From Streptomyces sp. NBC_01224 (lineage in GTDB: Bacteria; Actinomycetota; Actinomycetes; Streptomycetales; Streptomycetaceae): a stretch of 64,000 nt of DNA. Under the pieces are notes generated by a model that ran no database searches, had not been told where the DNA came from, and saw only the letters and a program-made list of their open reading frames with translations. The stretch spans positions 620,001-684,000 of the forward strand of contig NZ_CP108529.1 of the NCBI RefSeq assembly GCF_036002945.1, in the 5' to 3' direction. The position numbers and the translations under genes were made by a program. This document shows positions 34,824 through 42,392 of the stretch, piece by piece. Positions within the stretch are counted from its first letter, which is position 1. The number at the start of each line of letters is the position of its first letter.

Positions 34824-35345
34824 TCAGGCGGCTGCCTGGGCGAGGCCCTCGGCGACGCCTTCGTGGCGCAGCAGTTGCTTCTTGCACTCCAGCCCTCCGG
34901 CGTAGCCGGTCAGGGAACCGTCCGCGCCGATCACACGGCGGCAGGGCCGGACGATCAGCAGCGGGTTCGCGCCGATGGCCGTGCCGACCGAGCGAACCGC
35001 GGATCGCGGTGCGCCGATCCGGTCGGCGATACGGCCGTAGGTAGTCGTACCGCCGTACGGGATGGCCTCGATCGCCTTCCAGACCCGATGCTGGAACTCG
35101 CTGCCGCGCTCGACGTGTTCGATGTCGAATCGGGTGCGCCCGCCGTCGAAGTACGAGCACAGCTGAGCGGTGATCTCGGCGAACGCGTCCGCGGCCTCGA
35201 CCCAGCCGCCCTGGACGGACGCGCCGCCCTTCTGGTCCGGAACCGAGAGCGAGGCAAGGGCGGTGCCGCCGTTCGCTGTCGCAGACTCCTCGCCGACCAG
35301 CAGCAGTTCGCCCAGAGGGCTGTCCATGGTCGTGTAGAAAGTCAT
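34824..35345 (-). CDS. Methylated-DNA-protein cysteine methyltransferase (Ogt-like), altered active site
   Basis: O6-alkylguanine-DNA alkyltransferase of 173 aa. It has the DNA-binding wing IPYGGTTTYGRIADRIGAP and the acceptor region RPCRRVIGADGSLTGYAGG. The acceptor Cys is present, but the usual PCHRV is PCRRV: the His that activates the Cys through water in characterised enzymes is replaced by Arg. The preceding A-N-G-x-N-P is also altered (AIGANP). Activity may be reduced or changed. ATG 35345 has GGAAGGAA upstream. Confidence 0.9.
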   Translation of the reverse strand: MTFYTTMDSPLGELLLVGEESATANGGTALASLSVPDQKGGASVQGGWVEAADAFAEITAQLCSYFDGGRTRFDIEHVERGSEFQHRVWKAIEAIPYGGTTTYGRIADRIGAPRSAVRSVGTAIGANPLLIVRPCRRVIGADGSLTGYAGGLECKKQLLRHEGVAEGLAQAAA

Positions 35346-35483
35346 CAGATATTCCTTCCAAGGGGTTTCATTGATCCATGTACGAGAATGCGGCACTTGC
35401 GCGACTTCGTCCGGCGGTTTTCGGACGGGATATTTCGCCGGGCTACGTGGCCCCGTACGGCGTGCCGGAACCTGGGGATGGAT

Positions 35484-36263
35484 TCAGCGGGCGTTGTGGA
35501 AGATGAGGCCCAAGGTGTTACGTCGCCCGGATTCAACGGTTCCGGTGCCGTGCCGTACGGGGTGCCTGCGGTAGCCGTTCTTGCCGCTCACCGGCCGATG
35601 GCGGACCGGGAAGATCATCCCTTGGCCCAGCTCCGGCTTGACGACAACGGCCTTCGACTGGAAGCGGGGGCGCTGTTCGACGAAGACGTTCTCCCCGCCC
35701 GTGAAGTCCTCGCCCGGCCGGTTCAGCATGATCGCAATCTGGAGCGGGAACACAATGTCGCCGTAGATGTCCTGATGCAGGCAGGCGTAGTCGCCCTCCC
35801 CGTAGGTGAGGATCAGCGGAGTCGGGCGGTTCTGGCCATTGGCCGCGCACTCCTCGGTAAGTTCCGCGAGCGTGTCCGGGAAGGTGCGTTCACCCAGCAT
35901 TGGCGCCCATTGGTTGGCCATCCACGCCATCGGCGGGTAGAGGCTCTCGCGCAGCGCCTGCACCAGTGGTGGGAGTGGGTTCGCGTAGTACTTGTAGGTG
36001 CCGCGGCCGAAGTTGTAGCGCTGCATCACCACCGTGCTGCGGAACATTCCGTCGTCGTCGAACGTGCCGATGAGCTCGTCGCACAGCTCACGGCTGAGCA
36101 GGGGCGGCGTGAGCGCCACGCCACGATTGTTCAACTGCCTATACATTGCGGGCCAGTCCAGCTCACTCAACGCGGGGAGGTCCTTGTTGTACGGAACGTG
36201 CGGTGCGTCACCGATCCGGGGTGTTTCTCCGAACAGCGGCGGGGCGACGGCGGAGTGGTTCAT
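35484..36263 (-). CDS. 2-oxoglutarate/Fe(II) oxygenase, first gene of alkylation-repair operon
   Basis: A 259-aa oxygenase, paralogue of the one at 33997-34728. Iron ligands are in ACLHQDIYGDIVFPLQI (HxD) and PVRHGTGTV; the co-substrate Arg is in ESGRRNTLGLIFHNAR. Family relatives in actinobacteria occur with Ada and Ogt genes. It is separated from ogt by 138 bases without a clear promoter. Upstream, direct repeats GCATTG-N5-GCATTG and palindromes (36356-36398) may control the operon. Confidence 0.87.
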   Translation of the reverse strand: MNHSAVAPPLFGETPRIGDAPHVPYNKDLPALSELDWPAMYRQLNNRGVALTPPLLSRELCDELIGTFDDDGMFRSTVVMQRYNFGRGTYKYYANPLPPLVQALRESLYPPMAWMANQWAPMLGERTFPDTLAELTEECAANGQNRPTPLILTYGEGDYACLHQDIYGDIVFPLQIAIMLNRPGEDFTGGENVFVEQRPRFQSKAVVVKPELGQGMIFPVRHRPVSGKNGYRRHPVRHGTGTVESGRRNTLGLIFHNAR

Positions 36264-36355
36264 GGTGTGTCCCTCGGTGGCGTGTTGTCGTCGCAGCGGT
36301 CAGGACCCGGCCGACACCTCTCGACCACTCGGGTGCGTGCGGCTTCACAGCCTGT

Positions 36356-36398
36356 GCATTGTCGCGGCATTGCGGTCGAAGCCTTCGACGATCAATGC
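36356..36398. promoter_or_regulatory. Repeat cluster upstream of the alkylation-repair operon
   Basis: GCATTG at 36356-36361 and 36367-36372 (11-bp period), CAATGC at 36393-36398, and between them the perfect palindrome GTCGAAG-C-CTTCGAC (36375-36389). About 95 bases before the first oxygenase ATG. Could be the operator of an alkylation-responsive regulator not in the window. Confidence 0.4.
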
Positions 36399-36634
36399 TG
36401 ACTGCCCCCGGGCAGCAAATCTGGCGCTATTCGGACATTGCGCTACGGGTCGTGTGCTGCGAGCAGCCCGAGGACGCCGTCCACCACGTCAGCGGACCGG
36501 GTGAACGATCGAAACCGCTCAGAACCCCAGCACCGACTTGTCGAGCACGCCGCCCACCGCACCGTAGAAGCCGCACTCGGTGAACCGGTGAGGAGCCGCT
36601 CTCACGGCAGTCGCACAGACCGATCAGGTGAGAG

Positions 36635-36651
36635 TCTCAGCCTCCTCTCAG
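36635..36651 (+). promoter_or_regulatory. Direct-repeat box TCTCAG-N5-TCTCAG upstream of pls
   Basis: TCTCAG-CCTCC-TCTCAG, period 11 bp, typical spacing for an OmpR-class response regulator dimer. A TACAGG at 36661-36666 nine bases downstream is a candidate -10. The same repeat, same spacing, occurs twice in the promoter of the response regulator gene at 42393, 5.7 kb away. Confidence 0.7.
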
Positions 36652-36729
36652 CGGGCACCGTACAGGCTGGAAACAGTCCTCCCGGAGCACCGGGCGTCCT
36701 TCACCCCGAGCTGAGGAGGAGGTTTCCCC

Positions 36730-39700
36730 ATGGCCTCCCACACCGTGGACCCGCCTGTCGTTCCGGCTGGAGACTTCACCGACCCGAACGCGACAAACAC
36801 GGCCCGTCGGCTGCACCACTTCTTTGAAGGCGCCTGTGACCGCACACCGTGGGCCGTCGCCCTGGAATGCGAAGAGCAGCATCTGACGTACGCCGATCTC
36901 GACGCACGATCCAACCAGGTGGCCCACTACCTGCGCCGCGTGGGCGTCGGTACGGGTACTCGCGTGGCTGTCCTGCTCCCGCGGTCTGTGGGCATGTACG
37001 TGTCGCTCCTGGGCGTGTGCAAGGCCGGGGCGGCGTTCGTGCCGCTCGACCCCGCGTCCCCACCCGAACGCATCGCGTACATCCTGGGCGACGCAGGCGC
37101 CGGCGTCCTGCTGACCACGGGCGATCTGATGCCGCCCACCGGGCTTGCGGAGACGGAGGAGCCGGAAGCGTGCCGGGTGATCCGGACCGACACCTGGGCG
37201 AGTGAACTCGCTTGTCTTCCCACAACGCGGCCGCCTGCCGACACGTCCGCCGCGGGCCGGTACGAGAACGATCCCACCGCGTACATCATGTACACCTCGG
37301 GTTCCAGCGGCAGGCCCAAGGGGGTGGAGATCGCCCAATCAAGCATCTGCAACTTCCTTGGTGTCGTGACTCCCGTTTACGCCGTACGCCCCGATGACCG
37401 GGTATTCCAGGGCATGACCATCTCGTTCGACTTCTCCATCGAGGAGATCTGGCCGACCTGGACGGCAGGCGCCACGCTCGTCGCCGGGCCGAGCGGCCCC
37501 GCGCGGCTCGGCGACGAGCTCGCCGACTTTCTGGAGACGCATCGCGTTACGGTCCTGTACTGCGTGCCGACGCTGCTGGCGACGATCCCGGGCGAGCTGC
37601 CGCAGGTTCGCAGCGTCGTCGTGGGCGGCGAGGCCTGCCCGCAGAGGCTCGTCGAGCGGTGGAGCAGGCCGGGACGCCGCATCCTCAACACGTACGGACC
37701 GACAGAGGCCACCGTCACGGCGACCTGGCAGGAACTGCGTGCAAACCGGCCCGTCACCATCGGACGGCCTCTGCCGACGTACTCGGTGGCACTTCTCGAC
37801 GAACAGCGGCGGCCCGTTCCCCACGGTTCGGCCGGCGAGATATGCCTGGGCGGTCCCGGCCTGGCCCGCGGTTACGTGGGCCGGCCGGACCTGACCGCCG
37901 ACCGTTTCATCGAGCACCCGCTGGGTCCCCGGGGCGGCCGGCTCTACCGCACCGGTGACCTCGGCCGGATGACCGTCGACGGGGAGATCGAGTACCTGGG
38001 CCGGGCCGACGCCGAGGTAAAGATCCGGGGATACAGGGTGGCACTCGGTGAGATCGAGAACGTGCTGCTGGAGGACCCCGGCGTAGCTCAAGCGGTCACC
38101 GCGCTCGTCGCGGCGCCGGACACGGGCAGGACTCCGCAGACCCGGGACGACCTGGACCCGGCCGGGGACAGCGCGACCGGGAGCAGCGAGGTGCTCGCCG
38201 CCTACGTCGTCCGTGCCGCAGACCCTTCCGGCCCGGACGCAGCCTCCGAAAACGACCTCGCCGACCGTCTGCACGAGCACCTGCAACGCACTCTGCCCGC
38301 CTACATGGTGCCGTCTTTCCTCGACATCCTCGACCGCCTTCCCGCTATGCCCAGCGGCAAGGTTGACCGCCGGCTGCTGCCCGCTCCGACCGGCCGCCGA
38401 CTCATGGGGATCGGCCGCGTGGTGCCCGCCCGTGGTGAGTTGGAGACGCGGGTGCGGGATACCTGGGCACAGGTGCTCGGCCTCGCTCCCGACGAATTGT
38501 CGGCCGAGGCGAACTTCTTCACCGACCTCGGCGGCCACTCGTTGCTCGCCGCCCAGGTCGTATCGCTGTTGCGCGGCCGCGACAACGGAACCGGCCCGAC
38601 CCTGCGTGACCTGTACGAGCACCCGACCGTGCAAGGGTTCGCAGAGCGGATACGCGCCTCGGCGGCCACCATGGGCGCCAGCCCGCCCCGCCCATTCATC
38701 CGTCACAGCCGCGGCCGGATCGCGCTCGCCGGACTGGCCCAGGCGGGAGCCCTCTACGTTCTGCTCCTTCTGCTGACGCTGCCCGTGGCCATGTCATACG
38801 CCGCACGCCACGGCCGGCTCTCGGGCGGGGAGGTCCTGCAGCCGACGATCGCCGTCGTGGCCGGTTACCTGGCGGTGCGCTGGATCCTTCCTCTCGCTCT
38901 GGCGCGCCTGCTGGAGAACGGCATCGCACCTGGTCGCTACCGACTGTGGGGGCTGACCTATCTGCGCCTGTGGGCGCTGAACCTGCTGCTGGAGATCAGC
39001 CCGTTGCGGGTACTCAGCGGCTCTCCCATGATGGCTCCCTACCTTCGGCTGCTCGGTGCACGCGTCGGAGCCCGCACCACGATCGCTACCGGCCTGATCG
39101 GTCTGCCGGCTCTACTGAGGATCGGCAGCGACGCGGCGGTCGGCTATGGCGTTTCACTTCGCCCCTGGCAGGTCGCGGACGGATGGGTCACCGTCGCTCC
39201 GATCACGGTTGGCGAGCGGGCCTTCGTCGGTGCCAACGCGGTGCTTGAACCCGGTGCGTGCATGGGGCCGGGGTCCGCGCTCGGCGAGCAGTCCGTGATC
39301 GGCCAGGACGCGTCGATGGCTGCCGGAGCGCGCTGGACCGGATCACCGGCGCGCCGGGTCGAGGCCCTCGCCCCGGTCGTCGAGGCAATGCTGCGCACAC
39401 GCGGCGTTGCAGATCAGTGGCGCCCGCGACATCTGTTTGCGGCGCTTCTCGGCCTGGTGTTCTTGGAACTGGCGCCTCTGCTGACCGTCCTGCCCTGCAT
39501 CGCGTTGTTCTGGTTCGCATGGCTGCGCTGGGGTGCGGGCTCGGGGCTGGCTGCCACCGCACTGTCCGGCCCGGTCTTCGTGGGTACGGTGTGCTTGGTG
39601 GTGGCCGCCGGCAAGCGCGTGGTTCTTCCTGAGGTGCCGGTGGGCATCCACTCGGCGCGTTCCTCGCTCGGCGTGCGCAAATGGGTCGTGGACAAGCTGA

Positions 39701-40881
39701 TGGAGTACAGCCTCACTTTCACCAACGCCCTCTACGCCACCCTCTACACCGTGCCGTGGCTGCGGCTGCTCGGCGCGCGCGTGGGCCAGGGTGCCGAGGT
39801 TTCCACCGTCGCGTACGTCGAGCCGGGCCTGCTGACCCTCAAAGAGAGAAGCTTCGTCGCGGACAACGCGAGCATCGGTGCCGCCGTCTTCGCGGCAGGC
39901 CAGGTGGCCATGGGACCCACCACGGTGGGCAGCCGGGCGTTCGTCGGTAATGCGGCGCTGGTGGCGGCCGGCACGGAGCTGGGTGCGAGCTCCCTGGTGG
40001 GCGTGGGTACGGTCCCGCCACCCGACGGTGTGCCCGACGGCACTACATGGCTCGGCTCCCCCGCGTTGCGGCTGCCGGTGCGCCAGAGCAGCGGTTCGTA
40101 CCCGGAGGAGCTGACGTACCGACCGACCCGCAGGGCGGTGCTCGTTCGTCTGAGTATCGAGTTCTTCCGCGTCACCATGCCCGCCTCGGTTCTGGCGACC
40201 AGTGCCTACCTGTACCTGCTGGCACTGTCCGGCCTCGTCCGTGGCGCCGGGCCGCTGGTCCCGGTGCTGGTGTCGCCCTTCCTGGCCATCGGCTCGGCGT
40301 TCGCGGCCATCGCATACTGCATGGTGGCCAAGCTCGTCGTCATCGGAAGGTACCGGCCGCGTGTCGAGCCGCTGTGGAGTTTGTTCGTACGGCGTACGGA
40401 GTTCGTCACCGGCCTTTTCGAGGCGGCCGCGGTCCCGGCGGGGGTGGGTGTGCTGGTAGGGACTCCGTTCCTGCCGGTGGTACTCCGAATGTTCGGTGCC
40501 CACATCGGCCGACGTACCTGGATCGGCACCACCTTCCTCACCGAGTTCGACCTGGTGGAGGTGGGCGACGACGTCGCGGTCGACAGGAACGTCTCACTGC
40601 AGACACATTTGTTCGAAGATCGTGTCATGAAGATGTCGACGGTGACTGTTCGGTCCGGTGCGGATATCGGCACCCGGGCCATAGTGCTGTACGACGCGGT
40701 GGTGGGAGAGCGTGTCGGGCTTGGGGCGTTGTCCCTGGTCATGAAGGGGGAACACCTGCCGCTGGGGACGAGCTGGCGAGGGCTCCCCGCCGAAGGAGTC
40801 GCGAGCCGTCCCCGACCGGTTCGGGGGGGACCGGTCGCCGTCGACTGCGGTGCGCGACGCATGACCACCACGCGGCGGTGA
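36730..40881 (+). CDS. pls: Pls-type membrane NRPS, probable poly-amino-acid (epsilon-polylysine-like) synthetase
   Basis: A 1383-aa single-module synthetase. Residues about 30-530 form an adenylation domain: YTSGSSGRPKG at 188-198, FDFSIEEIW at 233-241, NTYGPTEATVTATW and YRTGDLGRM. A thiolation domain follows with DLGGHSLL (phosphopantetheine Ser604). Instead of a normal condensation domain, residues about 660-1380 hold six predicted membrane helices around three soluble tandem domains with left-handed-beta-helix-like repeats (GARVGARTTIATGLIGLP, GARVGQGAEVSTVAY and GAHIGRRTWIGTTFLTEF). This A-T-TM layout and size are those of epsilon-poly-L-lysine synthetase (Pls/PosA family). By hand alignment the specificity residues read D, F, E, Y, V, G, T, V, T, K; Glu at the third position fits a basic amino acid. 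Strong RBS AGGAGGAGG. Confidence 0.9.
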   Translation: MASHTVDPPVVPAGDFTDPNATNTARRLHHFFEGACDRTPWAVALECEEQHLTYADLDARSNQVAHYLRRVGVGTGTRVAVLLPRSVGMYVSLLGVCKAGAAFVPLDPASPPERIAYILGDAGAGVLLTTGDLMPPTGLAETEEPEACRVIRTDTWASELACLPTTRPPADTSAAGRYENDPTAYIMYTSGSSGRPKGVEIAQSSICNFLGVVTPVYAVRPDDRVFQGMTISFDFSIEEIWPTWTAGATLVAGPSGPARLGDELADFLETHRVTVLYCVPTLLATIPGELPQVRSVVVGGEACPQRLVERWSRPGRRILNTYGPTEATVTATWQELRANRPVTIGRPLPTYSVALLDEQRRPVPHGSAGEICLGGPGLARGYVGRPDLTADRFIEHPLGPRGGRLYRTGDLGRMTVDGEIEYLGRADAEVKIRGYRVALGEIENVLLEDPGVAQAVTALVAAPDTGRTPQTRDDLDPAGDSATGSSEVLAAYVVRAADPSGPDAASENDLADRLHEHLQRTLPAYMVPSFLDILDRLPAMPSGKVDRRLLPAPTGRRLMGIGRVVPARGELETRVRDTWAQVLGLAPDELSAEANFFTDLGGHSLLAAQVVSLLRGRDNGTGPTLRDLYEHPTVQGFAERIRASAATMGASPPRPFIRHSRGRIALAGLAQAGALYVLLLLLTLPVAMSYAARHGRLSGGEVLQPTIAVVAGYLAVRWILPLALARLLENGIAPGRYRLWGLTYLRLWALNLLLEISPLRVLSGSPMMAPYLRLLGARVGARTTIATGLIGLPALLRIGSDAAVGYGVSLRPWQVADGWVTVAPITVGERAFVGANAVLEPGACMGPGSALGEQSVIGQDASMAAGARWTGSPARRVEALAPVVEAMLRTRGVADQWRPRHLFAALLGLVFLELAPLLTVLPCIALFWFAWLRWGAGSGLAATALSGPVFVGTVCLVVAAGKRVVLPEVPVGIHSARSSLGVRKWVVDKLMEYSLTFTNALYATLYTVPWLRLLGARVGQGAEVSTVAYVEPGLLTLKERSFVADNASIGAAVFAAGQVAMGPTTVGSRAFVGNAALVAAGTELGASSLVGVGTVPPPDGVPDGTTWLGSPALRLPVRQSSGSYPEELTYRPTRRAVLVRLSIEFFRVTMPASVLATSAYLYLLALSGLVRGAGPLVPVLVSPFLAIGSAFAAIAYCMVAKLVVIGRYRPRVEPLWSLFVRRTEFVTGLFEAAAVPAGVGVLVGTPFLPVVLRMFGAHIGRRTWIGTTFLTEFDLVEVGDDVAVDRNVSLQTHLFEDRVMKMSTVTVRSGADIGTRAIVLYDAVVGERVGLGALSLVMKGEHLPLGTSWRGLPAEGVASRPRPVRGGPVAVDCGARRMTTTRR

Positions 40882-40891
40882 GGAGGAAGAC

Positions 40892-41572
40892 ATGATTCAG
40901 GCCGAGACGCCCGGACCCCGCCCGCTCGCGCTCGTCTACCGGGGACCGGCATCGCTGCCCGGTTGCCCGGAGGCGGTCGCGGACCTGCTCGCCGCCGGCC
41001 CGTGGGAACTGGATGTCCGCTTCGCCGGTCCGCGCGAGGCCCTGAAGCTGTCGGCCGGATCGCTGTCCAGGGCCCTTGTCTATGCCCAGCCGGGTGGCGG
41101 CTCGCTCCGTCCCGCCTACCGGAAACTGAGGCGGCAACGTGACGCGATCCGTGACTTCGTCCGTGGCGGCGGACGCTACCTGGGCTTCTGCCTGGGCGCC
41201 TATCTGGCAGGGGCCACCCCGGGATTCGCTCTGCTGCCCGGCGACACCGACCAGTACATCCGCTCACCGGGGTGCACAGTCCACGACACCGGCAACACGC
41301 TGGTCGGGGTGATGTGGCGCGGACGGCCCCGCACTGTCTTCTTCCAGGACGGACCGTACTTCGCGCTCGATGCAGACGCGGACGCGACTGTCCTGGCCAC
41401 CTATTCCAATGGCGCGACCGCCGCGGTCGTGACCCGGTTCGGTGCCGGCCGCGTAGGGGTCACCGGACCACACCCGGAGGCCGGCGACGACTGGTACACC
41501 GACAACCGCCTCCCGCTCCACCACACCCGGGACCTCGCCGTGGACCTCGTGAATGCGGTGATGGAGAGATGA
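40892..41572 (+). CDS. BPL_N domain protein (glutamine amidotransferase-like)
   Basis: A 226-aa protein with the fold of the N-terminal domain of biotin-protein ligases, a class I glutamine amidotransferase-like domain. The nucleophile-elbow region is GGGRYLGFCLGAYLAGA, with Cys in the position of the amidotransferase nucleophile; C-terminal His is in VGVTGPHPEAGDDWY. No biotin ligase domain is attached. It starts 10 bases after pls with RBS GAGGAGGAAG, so it is co-transcribed. A role in trimming, amidating or releasing the polymer is possible but only inferred. Confidence 0.85.
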   Translation: MIQAETPGPRPLALVYRGPASLPGCPEAVADLLAAGPWELDVRFAGPREALKLSAGSLSRALVYAQPGGGSLRPAYRKLRRQRDAIRDFVRGGGRYLGFCLGAYLAGATPGFALLPGDTDQYIRSPGCTVHDTGNTLVGVMWRGRPRTVFFQDGPYFALDADADATVLATYSNGATAAVVTRFGAGRVGVTGPHPEAGDDWYTDNRLPLHHTRDLAVDLVNAVMER

Positions 41573-41942
41573 CTGCGGTGCCCGCACCGACGAGACTCGA
41601 TTCGACGATCGCCGTGCGACTGTGGCTCGTCCCCGGCAGGGGGACGGGACACACTCCAGGAGGCATCGTCAGTCCTGGACACCGGCGAGAAGCGGCGGGC
41701 ACTGGCGTTTCATCGAGCGCGCGACCGCAGCAGGTACACAGGCGCGCACACCCTCTTGCGCCGAATCCTCGGGCTCACTTGTGCGTCGCCCCCCCCGGGA
41801 GGTGCTCCTCACCCGCGAACGGTGCGCGATGTGCGGCGGCCCGCACGGCCGCCCGGCGTTAGCGAACGGCGCGGTGCACTTCTCGCCGGCCTACAGCGGG
41901 GAACTCTGCCTCGTCGCAGTGGCGAACACGCCCGTCGCCGCT
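41569..41942 (+). pseudogene. Decayed Sfp-type 4'-phosphopantetheinyl transferase
   Basis: The ATG overlaps the BPL_N stop (ATGA), so it was the third cistron of the pls operon. Frame 1 gives TIAVRLWLVPGRG; after a G-run at 41639-41643 the frame shifts to LDTGEKRRALAFHRARDRSR and YTGAHTLLRRILG; after an eight-C run (41789-41796) it shifts again to CAMCGGPHGRPALANGAVHF and YSGELCLVAVA. These are the N-terminal half of PPTases in order. The sequence ends at NTPVAADSR, just before the catalytic GVDxE and WxxKE motifs, and runs into a terminator hairpin. The two homopolymer shifts could be sequencing errors, but loss of the catalytic half could not. Confidence 0.82.
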
Positions 41943-41995
41943 GACAGTCGCACGGCGGCCGGCCGAGGAACCCGGCCGGCCGCCGTGCGACTGTC
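41943..41995. terminator. Bidirectional terminator, perfect 23-bp stem
   Basis: Arms 41943-41965 and 41973-41995 are exact complements, with a seven-base loop (AGGAACC). It can end the rightward pls operon and the leftward small gene whose stop is 29 bases away. This is the longest perfect hairpin noticed in the window. Confidence 0.88.
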
Positions 41996-42023
41996 GCCAA
42001 GGAGCAGTCGGTGGCTCTGGCTC

Positions 42024-42254
42024 TTACCCGCCGAACGGGTGGTCGGCGACACGAGAAGTGCGGATCAGGCGCTCACGCGCGTCCTCAATCTCCCTCTCCC
42101 GGTCATCTGCGGACCGCCTGCCGTCATCCGACTCCCTGCGCTCCTGCTCGTCACCACGCCGCGCCTGCTCTCGCGCCACGTCGATCCCGCGTGCATCACG
42201 CTCGCCTCGCCGGACCTCATCCCGGTCCGGGCGCCTGTCTCGACTGTCTGTCAT
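42024..42254 (-). CDS. Small, highly charged protein, unrecognised
   Basis: A 76-aa hydrophilic protein, over half Arg, Asp and Glu (for example DSRDRRPDRDEVRRGERDAR), likely helical or disordered. I do not recognise a family. It is a real gene candidate because of a strong RBS (GAGGAGAGG), a terminator just after its stop, and a divergent promoter shared with the response regulator that carries symmetrical regulator boxes. Co-regulation with the two-component system and pls is inferred. Confidence 0.7.
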   Translation of the reverse strand: MTDSRDRRPDRDEVRRGERDARGIDVAREQARRGDEQERRESDDGRRSADDREREIEDARERLIRTSRVADHPFGG

Positions 42255-42301
42255 TGTTCCTCTCCTCACCTGCTTATGGCCTCCAGCGTGTGCCGCGGGC
42301 A

Positions 42302-42346
42302 CTGAGAGGAACCTGAGAACCCGCCACGCTCTCAGCGGCTTCTCAG
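42302..42346. promoter_or_regulatory. Inverted double array of response-regulator boxes
   Basis: CTGAGA-N5-CTGAGA (42302-42318) then 11 bases then TCTCAG-N5-TCTCAG (42330-42346). Each pair has an 11-bp period and the two pairs face opposite ways, giving one box for each divergent gene. The array is 47 bases from both start codons (42254 and 42393). A possible -10 for the regulator is TACGGT at 42358-42363. Confidence 0.8.
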
Positions 42347-42392
42347 GGGACAGTCCGTACGGTGCGGCACTAGGGTGGATGGAGAGGCTGCC

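Noticed and set aside
39343..40503. 386-codon leftward open frame inside pls
   Set aside because: Gln/Arg/His-rich antisense shadow of the membrane region of Pls.
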